19,415 nucleotides of DNA. Source: DATJSN01 sp035504095 (lineage in GTDB: Bacteria > Planctomycetota > Phycisphaerae > WQYP01). The translations under genes and the position numbers were made by a program. Shown one piece after another: positions 8,626 through 15,197 of this stretch. Position 1 is the first letter of the stretch. Each line of letters starts with the position of its first letter. The notes beneath the pieces were generated by a model. It was not told the origin of the DNA. It did not search any database and worked only from the letters and a program-made list of their open reading frames with translations. The stretch spans positions 1 to 19,415 of the forward strand of contig DATJSN010000097.1 of NCBI GenBank assembly GCA_035504095.1. Reading direction: 5' to 3'.

Positions 8626-9144
8626 CTCAAATAGGTTCTACCATTGGCGGCGGAATGCGTCAAGAAAAAATCCAAAGCGGTGAAATTTCGCCGGGTTTCC
8701 GGCGTCGGGAGGCATTTTTTAGGACGCTCAATTAAAAAGGGATATAAACGGTTTCTTTAACTTATCGTGGCCAAAAAAGCCGAAAGTTACAAGGTAGAAC
8801 ATGGATTGTTCCGGCACGTCGCGATCCGACATGGAGGTCCTGATAATGATTCGCGTAAATTCACAAATAACGGAGCGTATGGGATGTCAGCCTGCTTCAA
8901 AATCGTTTTATCCAAACCGCATAAACGGCGCAAGCCGCGGGCGAACTTCCAAACCTTGCTGATGAGCCCCCCACTGACACCCCTGGAGAAAAAGTTTCGT
9001 ACATCAAAATCTCAAAGCGTTCGCTGCATTTACTGCCAAACCGAACGCCAAACAATCCAGGTGCGAAGTCTGGAAGCGTAAAAACAAGCCTTCCGTTTAT
9101 CCAGGAAAGTCGATAGTTCACAGCCTTAAAACATTAAAGAGCGT
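8626..9144. other. Intergenic spacer of about 520 bases without a supported gene
   Basis: Between leuC and the lipoprotein gene I find no convincing gene. An open frame with a GTG start (8767-9081, plus) and one on the minus strand (8897-9121) lack ribosome binding sites and show no recognisable domains. A small perfect palindrome CGCCGG with loop GTTT and CCGGCG lies at 8689-8704. No good terminator follows leuC. Confidence 0.5.
8635..8663 (-). promoter_or_regulatory. Predicted sigma70-type promoter of the lipoprotein gene
   Basis: On the minus strand TTGACG (8663-8658) and TAGAAC (8640-8635) are 17 bases apart. The start site would fall near 8628, about 30 bases before ATG 8598. Motif matching only. 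Confidence 0.4.
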
Positions 9145-10551
9145 TTAGATGACTCCGGCCATGCCGGTTTGAATCGGCTTGACTACATATTCCCGCGGGT
9201 CGGTAATGTGTCCCGTCAGGGCGCTGGCCGCAACGGTAAGCGGGCTGGCCAGGTAAACCGCGGCCTGCATGGAACCCATGCGACCGGGGAAATTGCGATT
9301 CGTGGTGCTGACGCACACCTCGATTCCCCCCAATCGGCCAAATGTGTCCGGTGGGCCGCCTAAACAGGCGCTGCATCCGCTGGGACCGACTTTGCAGCCG
9401 GCGTCGAGAAGAACGTCTTCGATGCTCTTTTCGTTCGGGTCTTTAGACGCACCAACCAGATTCAGGCGTTTCATGTCGGCGTGCACTTCCGTGGAACCGG
9501 GAACGACATAAGTTGGAACTTTCACCTGCCGGCCTTTAAGAATGCTGGCCGCGAAAATCATGTCGGTTATTTTTCCGCCCGTGCAGCTTCCGATATATGC
9601 CTGATCGATTTTTACGTTCCGGCAATTGTGCGCGGTGTCCTTATTATCCGGCGAGTGTGGCTTGGCGACTAATGGCTCGAGCGTGGAAAGATCCCATTCC
9701 TTCTGGTAACAATACTCGGCGTTTTTGTCATCCTGATAAACTTCCCATTGCTTGATCCGGCTGCGATGACGCACGTACTGGAGCGTTTTTTCATCCACGT
9801 CGCATACGCCGTTTTTACCGCCGGCTTCGATGGCCATATTGGTCAGCGTCATGCGGTCTTCCAGGGTCAATGAAAAAATTCCCTCGCCGGCGAAATACAT
9901 CGCGTTGTAGGTGGCGCCCGCCACGCCGATGTCGCCGATTACCGCCAGTATCAGGTCTTTGGCCGTTAGGTACGCGGGGATTTGTCCATGAAAAACAAAT
10001 TTCATCGTAGGCGGCACCTTGAGCCATGTTTTGCCCGTACCCAGGGTGAATGCGGCGTCAGTGTTGCCTACGCCGGTGGCAAACTGGCCAAAGGCCCCCG
10101 CCGTGCAGGTGTGGCTGTCGGTACCCAGCAGAATTTCGCCGGGCCTGACGTGCCCTTCCTCGGGAAGCGCTTTATGACAAACGCCCTTATAAGTGGTTTT
10201 CGTCGGATCCAGATAGGGATTGGGCATACCCGGTTCATCCCTGACGAAGTCGGGATCATAGTAGTACTTGAGTTTTTGCTCGCGGACAAAATCGCGCAAA
10301 ATCTGCACATTGCGATGGCATTTCTGATCGGCGGTGAAAATGTAATGATCGGGGATGATCACCACGCGATCGGCGTCCCAAACCTTGGCGTCGCGGCCGA
10401 ATTTCTCATGAAAAATGCCGATGGTTCCCGGCCCGCATATATCGTGGGTCATGAGGACGTCCACGTCGACCCATACATTATCGCCCGGGCGCACTTGTTT
10501 GCGGCCCGCGTGTTTGGCGATGATTTTTTCCGTGATGGTCATACCCGCCAT
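9145..10551 (-). CDS. leuC: 3-Isopropylmalate dehydratase large subunit family (LeuC / homoaconitase-like)
   Basis: LeuC with LeuD isomerises 2-isopropylmalate to 3-isopropylmalate in leucine synthesis, using a [4Fe-4S] cluster. The 468-residue protein has the aconitase-fold motifs GTDSHTCTAGAFGQFATGVG (143-162) and the three cluster cysteines Cys323 in IGSCTGGKITD, and Cys393 and Cys396 in SGCSACLGG, so it should be active. ATG 10551 has AGGAGA 8 bases upstream. No small-subunit gene lies next to it: downstream is a spacer and an unrelated lipoprotein gene, upstream a divergent DAHP synthase. LeuD must be elsewhere. Because homoaconitase and other dehydratases share these motifs, the leucine assignment is likely but not certain. 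Confidence 0.88.
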   Translation of the reverse strand: MAGMTITEKIIAKHAGRKQVRPGDNVWVDVDVLMTHDICGPGTIGIFHEKFGRDAKVWDADRVVIIPDHYIFTADQKCHRNVQILRDFVREQKLKYYYDPDFVRDEPGMPNPYLDPTKTTYKGVCHKALPEEGHVRPGEILLGTDSHTCTAGAFGQFATGVGNTDAAFTLGTGKTWLKVPPTMKFVFHGQIPAYLTAKDLILAVIGDIGVAGATYNAMYFAGEGIFSLTLEDRMTLTNMAIEAGGKNGVCDVDEKTLQYVRHRSRIKQWEVYQDDKNAEYCYQKEWDLSTLEPLVAKPHSPDNKDTAHNCRNVKIDQAYIGSCTGGKITDMIFAASILKGRQVKVPTYVVPGSTEVHADMKRLNLVGASKDPNEKSIEDVLLDAGCKVGPSGCSACLGGPPDTFGRLGGIEVCVSTTNRNFPGRMGSMQAAVYLASPLTVAASALTGHITDPREYVVKPIQTGMAGVI

Positions 10552-10619
10552 GAAAAATGTCTCCTTAGATAATTTCCGCCAGGCTCTGTCTGGACTTCGC
10601 CCGAAATACCAATTCCACC

Positions 10620-10649
10620 ATTATAGAGCGCAGCGGGGATGAGAATCAA
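10620..10649 (-). promoter_or_regulatory. Predicted strong sigma70-type promoter of leuC
   Basis: On the minus strand TTGATT (10649-10644) and a consensus TATAAT (10625-10620) are 18 bases apart. Initiation near 10613 gives a leader of about 62 bases, too short for a T-box or a classical leucine attenuator, and I see no leucine codon run in it. Confidence 0.6.
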
Positions 10650-10677
10650 AAAAACTGCGGTGCGGTGGAATTTTCGC

Positions 10678-10708
10678 TTGATCTCCACGATAATATCCAG
10701 TCTATATT
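10678..10708 (+). promoter_or_regulatory. Possible promoter of the DAHP synthase operon
   Basis: TTGATC (10678-10683) and TATATT (10703-10708) are 19 bases apart, slightly long. A start site near 10715 would leave a leader of about 20 bases, consistent with the lack of a clear ribosome binding site before ATG 10734. Weak motif match. Confidence 0.3.
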
Positions 10709-10733
10709 ATTGCCCCTGAAATTGGTTTGATTG

Positions 10734-11810
10734 ATGATTGTTATCCTTAAATCCAATGCCGACGAGAAACTTGTAAAAGATATCATTACGCAAATTGAAG
10801 CGTTGGGCCTTCAGGCGCATTTGTCCAGGGGACAATTCCGCACGGTTATCGGCGTGGTCGGCGAAGAAGCCAAGATCGACAAGGAACACCTTCTTTCCAT
10901 CACCGGCGTCGAACAGGTGCTGCCGATCATGCGGCCATATAAACTGGCCAGCCGGGAATTCCATAAAAATGACACCGTGATTGAAATTCCCTGCCCGGGC
11001 GGCGGGTCGGTGAAAGTTGGCGGTGAAAACTGCCTGGCGATCGCCGGACCATGCACCTGCGAAAACGAACAAATGGTTCATTCCATTGCCCGGTACATTC
11101 GCGATTCCGGTGGCGCGGTGCTGCGCGGCGGCGCCTATAAGCCGCGCACCAGTCCTTACAGCTTTCAGGGGCACGGCGAAGAGGCGCTTAAATGGTTGCG
11201 CGACGCAGGCAGGGAAAACGGCCTGCCGGTGATCACTGAAGTAATGGACACGCGGCACGTGGCTACGATCGAACGTTACACCGATATTTTCCAGATCGGT
11301 GCGCGCAACATGCAGAATTTCAGCCTGCTTTTCGAAGTGGGCAAAACCAACAAACCCGTCCTGCTCAAACGCGGCATGGCCGCATCGATCCAGGAATGGC
11401 TGATGAGTGCGGAATACATCCTGAGCCAGGGTAACCGGCAGGTCATCCTGTGCGAACGCGGCATCAAAACGTTTGAAACGTCACTGCGTTACACGCTGGA
11501 TATTTCCGCGGTGCCCGTGATTCATGCCAACAGCCATTTGCCTGTGATCGTTGATCCCAGCCACGCCAGTGGCGTGCGGGAATATGTGCCGGCCCTGGCG
11601 CAGGCGGGCATCGCCGCGGGCGCCGACGGCATTATGGTGGAAGTACACGATTGCCCCAGCAAAGCCATGTGCGACGGACCACAGGCCCTGCTGCCCGAAA
11701 CCTTCGCCGAAATGATGCGGACGCTGGAAAAAATCGCCGCCGCGGTTAATAAAAAATTTTCGCGGTCCAATGCGGCTTCCGCGGCGCCGGTCAGCACGGC
11801 GCGAGCCTGA
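10734..11810 (+). CDS. 3-Deoxy-7-phosphoheptulonate (DAHP) synthase, type I-beta, with N-terminal regulatory domain
   Basis: DAHP synthase condenses phosphoenolpyruvate and erythrose 4-phosphate, the first step of the shikimate pathway. Residues 1 to about 68 form a ferredoxin-like domain of the kind used for Phe/Tyr feedback control in Thermotoga-type enzymes. The barrel follows with metal ligand Cys107 in AIAGPCTCE, KPRTSPYSFQG (136-146), ILCERGIKTFE (238-248), His277 in VDPSHASG and Glu303 in MVEVHDCP. The last 18 residues are an Ala/Ser-rich tail. ATG 10734 is preferred over TTG 10731, although no good ribosome binding site is present. It is divergent from leuC, another amino-acid gene, and leads the tpiA-secG-yicC run after a 22-base gap. 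Confidence 0.94.
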   Translation: MIVILKSNADEKLVKDIITQIEALGLQAHLSRGQFRTVIGVVGEEAKIDKEHLLSITGVEQVLPIMRPYKLASREFHKNDTVIEIPCPGGGSVKVGGENCLAIAGPCTCENEQMVHSIARYIRDSGGAVLRGGAYKPRTSPYSFQGHGEEALKWLRDAGRENGLPVITEVMDTRHVATIERYTDIFQIGARNMQNFSLLFEVGKTNKPVLLKRGMAASIQEWLMSAEYILSQGNRQVILCERGIKTFETSLRYTLDISAVPVIHANSHLPVIVDPSHASGVREYVPALAQAGIAAGADGIMVEVHDCPSKAMCDGPQALLPETFAEMMRTLEKIAAAVNKKFSRSNAASAAPVSTARA

Positions 11811-11832
11811 AGTTATTTAATAAGGAATTAAC

Positions 11833-12609
11833 ATGAGAAAATTTCTTATCTCCGGGAACTGGAAAATGCAGCTTGACCGTGCTGAAAGCCTGGAGCTCGC
11901 GGCGTTGACCATGGCCAAGCTCAAGGACAATTGCCCCGCTGAAGTTGTGCTGATGCCGACATTCGTGCACCTCGATGCCGTGGGACAATTGATCCGCAAT
12001 TCACAACTCAAACTGGGCGCACAAAACGTTTATTTTGAGAAAAAGGGCGCGTTCACCGGAGAAATTAGCCCCGCAATGCTCGACGATATCGGCGTGAAAT
12101 ATGTTTTAGTCGGGCACAGCGAGCGCCGCCATATCATTGGCGAAGAAGATGAGTTACTGAATAAAAAAGCGATCGCGGTGATTACCGAGGGGCTTGTCGC
12201 GGTTTTATGCGTAGGCGAGACGCTGGATCAACGGCAGAGCTATCGAACGGTGGAAATCGTCGGCCGGCAACTCGATGCGGGGCTGGCCCACGTATCTTCT
12301 GAAGCCGTTGATCAAGGGCTGCTGGTGGTCGCTTATGAACCGGTATGGGCCATTGGAACCGGCCACACCGCTACGCCGCAACAGGCGCAGGAAGTGCACA
12401 AATACATTCGTGACAAATTGGTCGGCCGCTTTGGCGAGCCGATAGCCTCACGCGTGCGAATCCAATACGGCGGATCAGTCAAGAAAAATAACGCCGGCGA
12501 ATTGCTCGCCCAACCGGACATCGACGGCCTGTTGGTCGGCGGCGCCAGCCTGATCGCCGATGAATTTCTGGGCATTATTCAGGCTGCGGCGCAGGTCCCG
12601 TCGCATTGA
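11833..12609 (+). CDS. tpiA: Triosephosphate isomerase
   Basis: Triosephosphate isomerase interconverts dihydroxyacetone phosphate and glyceraldehyde 3-phosphate in glycolysis. All active-site elements are visible in the 258-residue protein: Asn9 and Lys11 in SGNWKM, catalytic His95 in VGHSERR, catalytic Glu169 in AYEPVWAIGTG with the flexible loop 6 following, and the phosphate-binding YGGSV (212-216). AAGGAA lies 8 bases before the ATG. The gap from DAHP synthase is 22 bases and to secG 30, so these genes are probably co-transcribed. The tpiA-secG pairing is common in bacteria. Confidence 0.97.
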   Translation: MRKFLISGNWKMQLDRAESLELAALTMAKLKDNCPAEVVLMPTFVHLDAVGQLIRNSQLKLGAQNVYFEKKGAFTGEISPAMLDDIGVKYVLVGHSERRHIIGEEDELLNKKAIAVITEGLVAVLCVGETLDQRQSYRTVEIVGRQLDAGLAHVSSEAVDQGLLVVAYEPVWAIGTGHTATPQQAQEVHKYIRDKLVGRFGEPIASRVRIQYGGSVKKNNAGELLAQPDIDGLLVGGASLIADEFLGIIQAAAQVPSH

Positions 12610-12639
12610 GATAACTAAAATCTGGAATAGGAATTCTTC

Positions 12640-12954
12640 ATGACGTTTTTTCTGGCGGTGGTATTTAGTCTAATGAGCCTTTTGCTCATGTTCGTGGTGT
12701 TAATTCAGCGCGGACGCGGCGGCGGATTGATCGGCGCTTTTGGCGGCGGCGGAGGCGGCTCAGCCTTCGGAACCAAAACCGGGGATGTGTTTACCATCGT
12801 TACCGTCGTATTGTTTGTTTTATTTCTGCTGCTGGCCATTTGCCTGAATTTGCGGGTGCAACCCTCCAATGTGGCGGCCAACGCGGCGGCTGGCGCTGCC
12901 ATGCATACGCCGCCCGCTTCCGGTTCTCCGGCGCCCGCGGCGAGCAACCCGTAA
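12640..12954 (+). CDS. secG: Preprotein translocase subunit SecG
   Basis: SecG is the small accessory subunit of the SecYEG protein-export channel in the inner membrane. The 104-residue protein shows the two family membrane segments (about 2-22 and 50-69) separated by the conserved cytoplasmic loop QRGRGGGLIGAFG and SAFGTKTGD (41-49). The glycine run in the loop is typical. The C-terminal 30 residues are a low-complexity Ala/Pro/Ser tail, longer than in minimal SecG proteins. AGGAAT lies 8 bases before the ATG. It sits between tpiA and yicC with short gaps. Confidence 0.95.
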   Translation: MTFFLAVVFSLMSLLLMFVVLIQRGRGGGLIGAFGGGGGGSAFGTKTGDVFTIVTVVLFVLFLLLAICLNLRVQPSNVAANAAAGAAMHTPPASGSPAPAASNP

Positions 12955-12986
12955 TAGAACCGTTCCGAGGCACAGAGGGTATTCAT

Positions 12987-13895
12987 ATGATCGTTAGTAT
13001 GACGGGTTATGGCCGGGCGATCTGCGAACGCCATGATTTTTCCTGTCAGGTGGAAGTCAAATCCGTCAATAACCGGTTTCTTAAATCGACCATTCGTCTG
13101 CCCGACGACATGAACGATTGCGAAGTGGAAATTGAAAAACTGCTTCGCGAATCGCTGGGCCGCGGTGCGGTGACTGTGAACGTAACCGTAACAACGCCGG
13201 CCGCGGCGGCCGCGGCGCCGGTGAACCTGAAGGCCGCCGAATATTATCTGCATCAACTCTCCACGCTGGCCGCGAGCGCCGCTAAAAAGCGCCCCAAAAC
13301 GGCGGTTCCATTTTCCATTGATCTGGCTCAGCTTCTCTTGCTGCCGGGCGTGTGCGCGCCGGTCGGGGCGATTGATGAAAAAATGCGGCTCAAAACCCGC
13401 GATGCCGTTCTCAAGCTCGTGCACGAGGCGCTCAAGCAGCTTACGCAGATGCGCCAACGCGAGGGCAAGGCGTTATGGCGTGATCTGGAATCGCACCTGA
13501 ATGAGATGCGCGTCGCCGTGGAAAAAATTCGCGGCCAGGCGCCGCTGGTAGCCCGGGAATATCACCAGCGCCTGCGCGCCCGCGTCATGCAATTGGTAAG
13601 CGACGCGAAGCTTTCTCTTAATGATGCGGACCTGCTGCGTGAAGTGGCGCTGTTTTCCGAACGCGCGGACATCAGTGAAGAATTGGCCCGGCTTTCGGCG
13701 CATCTCGATCATTTCGGCGAGGTGGCGCAAAAACAGACCCAGGCGGGACGCACCCTGGAATTTCTTGCTCAGGAAATGCTGCGCGAAACCAATACCATCG
13801 GCAGCAAAGCCAGCGACGGTCAAATCGCCAGGTGGACCCTGCAGCTCAAGGGTTTGATTGACCGCATCAAAGAGCAGGTTCAAAACGTGGAGTAG
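12987..13895 (+). CDS. yicC: YicC-family endoribonuclease
   Basis: YicC-family proteins are endoribonucleases; in E. coli YicC acts in RNA turnover, including decay of the small RNA RyhB. The 302-residue protein begins with the hallmark MIVSMTGYGRA and contains the family block EVKSVNNRFLK (27-37). It ends with the conserved EMLRETNTIGSKASD region, then IDRIKEQVQNVE. An Ala-rich insert lies near 72-78. The frame stays open upstream to 12840 over secG, but ATG 12987 has GAGGG upstream and gives the exact family start. Its TAG stop lies inside the first palindromic repeat unit (13892-13914). It lies 32 bases after secG; the link to gmk across a 167-base repeat-filled spacer matches the widespread yicC-gmk-rpoZ-coaBC order. 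Confidence 0.95.
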   Translation: MIVSMTGYGRAICERHDFSCQVEVKSVNNRFLKSTIRLPDDMNDCEVEIEKLLRESLGRGAVTVNVTVTTPAAAAAAPVNLKAAEYYLHQLSTLAASAAKKRPKTAVPFSIDLAQLLLLPGVCAPVGAIDEKMRLKTRDAVLKLVHEALKQLTQMRQREGKALWRDLESHLNEMRVAVEKIRGQAPLVAREYHQRLRARVMQLVSDAKLSLNDADLLREVALFSERADISEELARLSAHLDHFGEVAQKQTQAGRTLEFLAQEMLRETNTIGSKASDGQIARWTLQLKGLIDRIKEQVQNVE

Positions 13896-13914
13896 CAGGC
13901 ACGCTATAAGTGTC
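13892..13914. repeat. Palindromic unit, GTAGCAGG type, overlapping the yicC stop
   Basis: The unit reads GTAGCAGGCACGC followed by TATAA and GTGTC. Its stem (GGCACGC against degraded GTGTC) is weaker than in the sister units at 13995, 14967 and 15819. The TAG of the opening GTAG is the yicC stop codon. Confidence 0.5.
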
Positions 13915-13929
13915 ATTTTGCTTATGCTG

Positions 13930-13955
13930 AGCCGGCAGGTTTACCCTGCCGGAAT
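13930..13955. repeat. Palindromic unit, GCCGGCAGG type, copy 1
   Basis: CCGGCAGG (13932-13939) and CCTGCCGG (13945-13952) form a perfect 8-bp stem with loop TTTAC. It is nearly identical to the unit at 14912-14936. Confidence 0.8.
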
Positions 13956-13971
13956 ATGGAATTAAAAAAGT

Positions 13972-13988
13972 CTGGCATTCTTTGCCGG
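13972..13988. repeat. Palindromic unit, GGCATTCTTTGCC type, degraded copy
   Basis: CTGGCA and TGCCGG pair (one G-T) around loop TTCTT. The right half continues GCCGGGG as in the perfect unit at 15879-15901, but the left half has lost its CCCC, so the outer stem is broken. Confidence 0.6.
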
Positions 13989-13994
13989 GGTTAT

Positions 13995-14020
13995 GTAGAA
14001 GGCACGCTCCCCGTGCCGTC
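13995..14020. repeat. Palindromic unit, GTAGAAGG variant
   Basis: GGCACG (14001-14006) and CGTGCC (14012-14017) form a perfect 6-bp stem with loop CTCCC, preceded by GTAGAA. Related to the units at 13892, 14967 and 15819. Confidence 0.7.
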
Positions 14021-14035
14021 TTATTATGATGGAGC

Positions 14036-14054
14036 GCGGGCGCAAAAAACCCGC
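14036..14054 (+). repeat. Short hairpin immediately before gmk
   Basis: GCGGG (14036-14040) and CCCGC (14050-14054) can pair around an A-rich loop, ending 8 bases before the gmk ATG where a ribosome binding site would be expected. No clear ribosome binding site is present, so this structure could affect gmk translation. Confidence 0.35.
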
Positions 14055-14062
14055 ATCAGCGT

Positions 14063-14644
14063 ATGAATCAGAAAGGATTGTTGCTTTTTTTATCCGGGCC
14101 CGGAGGCGTGGGAAAATCCACCATCTGCAATCGCCTGGCCGAAGAGTTGCCGGCTGTCTTTATCCCTTCAGCCACCACACGTCCGCAAAAACCGCAGGAT
14201 AAGCTGGCAAAGCCGTATATTTTCGTAAATGAAGAAAAGTTCCGCTCCATGATTGAAAAAGGCGAGTTTCTCGAATATGCTACTGTGTTCGGCCATTTGT
14301 ACGGCACGATGAAGCAACCGGTGCTCGAAGCACTCGCGTTGGGCAAAACCGCGTTGTTGGAAATCGACGTACAAGGCGCGATAAGTATTGCCGGGCAATT
14401 TCCTGAAGCGATAGGGTTTTTTATTCTTCCGCCCAGCCGCGATGCTTTAACCAAGCGGCTTGTGAATCGCAAACGCGATGAACCGGAAGTTATTCAAAAA
14501 CGCCTGCAGGGCGCGGAAAAGGAAATTCAAGCGGCTAAAGAATCCGGCGTTTACCGGATTACGATAAAAAATAATGTTTTGGAGGATACGATCCGGCAAC
14601 TTGTAACGCTGGTCCGATCGCTCAAAACCGATGCGAAACAGTAA
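14063..14644 (+). CDS. gmk: Guanylate kinase
   Basis: Guanylate kinase phosphorylates GMP to GDP with ATP. The 193-residue protein has the P-loop GPGGVGKST (12-20), in which the usual third-position Ser of GPSGAGKST is Gly. GMP-binding elements follow: SATTRP (36-41), YIFV (52-55) and EFLEYATVFGHLYGT (68-82). The lid and C-terminal RLVNRKRDE region are also present. It is slightly shorter than the typical 200-210 residues. The region between SATTRP and YIFV lacks the usual acidic-glycine GE.DG signature and reads QKPQDKLAKP instead. It belongs to the conserved yicC-gmk-rpoZ-coaBC string, 22 bases before rpoZ, and lacks a good ribosome binding site. Function as a guanylate kinase is likely; the substitutions deserve notice. 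Confidence 0.9.
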   Translation: MNQKGLLLFLSGPGGVGKSTICNRLAEELPAVFIPSATTRPQKPQDKLAKPYIFVNEEKFRSMIEKGEFLEYATVFGHLYGTMKQPVLEALALGKTALLEIDVQGAISIAGQFPEAIGFFILPPSRDALTKRLVNRKRDEPEVIQKRLQGAEKEIQAAKESGVYRITIKNNVLEDTIRQLVTLVRSLKTDAKQ

Positions 14645-14666
14645 ACCTGACAGGAGTTTGTAAAAC

Positions 14667-14903
14667 ATGATCGAAGCAGTCAAAAGCGATGAAATCGTCC
14701 ATAAACTCGGCGGCCGGTTCAAATTATGCGCCCTTGTCCAGCATCGCTGGAAGGAATTGATTCACGGCGCGCGGCCGCTGGTTGAACGCAATGGACGCAC
14801 CGATCTTGAAGTGATCATTGACGAAATTCTCCAGGGCAAACTCAACATCGACTTCGAAAAAAGCGCCATAACCCCGCCGCAAGAAGCGCTGGGCCGCACA
14901 TAA
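14667..14903 (+). CDS. rpoZ: RNA polymerase omega subunit
   Basis: Omega is the small RNA polymerase subunit that helps fold and hold beta-prime. The 78-residue sequence is divergent, but the diagnostic pattern remains: a helix ending in GGRFKLCALVQHRWKEL (15-31), in the position of the family NRFxLVxxAxxRAxQL, then GARPLVERNG, and finally the IDEILQGKL block corresponding to the family xxEIAxGKI. AGGAG lies 11 bases before the ATG. Position between gmk and coaC is the canonical place for rpoZ, which supports the call strongly. Its stop is followed directly by a 294-base spacer full of palindromic repeats. Confidence 0.85.
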   Translation: MIEAVKSDEIVHKLGGRFKLCALVQHRWKELIHGARPLVERNGRTDLEVIIDEILQGKLNIDFEKSAITPPQEALGRT

Positions 14904-14911
14904 CATTAGAG

Positions 14912-14936
14912 AGCCGGCAGGTTTATCCTGCCGGAA
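14912..14936. repeat. Palindromic unit, GCCGGCAGG type, copy 2
   Basis: CCGGCAGG (14914-14921) and CCTGCCGG (14927-14934) form a perfect 8-bp stem with loop TTTAT. It differs from copy 1 at 13930 by a single loop base, even though the two are almost 1 kb apart. Confidence 0.8.
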
Positions 14937-14941
14937 TTACA

Positions 14942-14963
14942 GCCCCAGGTGGAATCCTGGGGC
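14942..14963. repeat. Palindromic unit, GCCCCAGG type, copy 1
   Basis: GCCCCAGG (14942-14949) and CCTGGGGC (14956-14963) form a perfect 8-bp stem with loop TGGAAT. The sister at 16020-16042 has the loop TGGAAA and an altered stem. Confidence 0.8.
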
Positions 14964-14966
14964 CTG

Positions 14967-14989
14967 GTAGCAGGGACGCTATGCGTGCC
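14967..14989. repeat. Palindromic unit, GTAGCAGG type
   Basis: GTAGCAGGGACGC, TAT and GCGTGCC form a stem with one G-G mismatch. The following word CAGCATTAAA recurs after the expanded sister unit at 15819-15876 as TTGCATTAAA, so the homology extends beyond the stem. Confidence 0.65.
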
Positions 14990-15004
14990 ACAGCATTAAA
15001 TGTA

Positions 15005-15026
15005 GCTTAGGCTCTCTAGCCTGAGC
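15005..15026. repeat. Palindromic unit, TGTAGCTTAGGCT type, copy 1
   Basis: GCTTAGGCT (15005-15013) and AGCCTGAGC (15018-15026) form a 9-bp stem with one G-T pair and loop CTCT. The next bases (CTGTCGAATGG) continue into the widespread CCTGAGCCTGTCGAA repeat word. Confidence 0.75.
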
Positions 15027-15052
15027 CTGTCGAATGGCTCCAGCCTGAGCAT

Positions 15053-15067
15053 GAGCCTGAAAGGCTC
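15053..15067. repeat. Small hairpin GAGCCT / AGGCTC
   Basis: GAGCCT (15053-15058) and AGGCTC (15062-15067) pair perfectly around GAA, within a stretch of repeated GCCTGAGC words (15018-15060). Confidence 0.5.
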
Positions 15068-15151
15068 GTTGCCAGCAGCCGTAGGTTGAAAAACCACGGG
15101 AAAATGGGCGCAGCGTATTAACGACCTTGTAAGTGTCGTAGAAATCTTTAA

Positions 15152-15180
15152 CTATGCCCTGTGCCCTATACCCTGTCCCC
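15152..15180 (+). repeat. Degenerate 8-base tandem repeat upstream of coaC
   Basis: Overlapping TGCCCTGT, TGCCCTAT and ACCCTGTC words follow each other just before coaC. The tract is flanked by a 12-base direct repeat TTAACTATGCCC at 15148-15159 and 15192-15203. The second copy holds the coaC start codon. Confidence 0.55.
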
Positions 15181-15197
15181 ATCATTGGGTGTTAACT

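Noticed and set aside
8767..9081. 104-codon open frame with GTG start on the plus strand
   Set aside because: No ribosome binding site, no domain, and an overlapping open frame on the other strand; most likely chance.
8897..9121. 74-codon open frame on the minus strand
   Set aside because: No ribosome binding site and no recognisable protein features.
10552..10733. Leader peptide or T-box for leucine control of leuC
   Set aside because: The predicted leader is only about 62 bases and has no leucine codon run and no T-box consensus.
12840..12986. Upstream extension of yicC overlapping secG
   Set aside because: The family start MIVSMTGYGRA with its own ribosome binding site lies at 12987; the extension is shadow translation of secG.
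14979..15185. 68-codon minus-strand open frame between rpoZ and coaC
   Set aside because: Made of repeat DNA, with no ribosome binding site and no conserved pattern.
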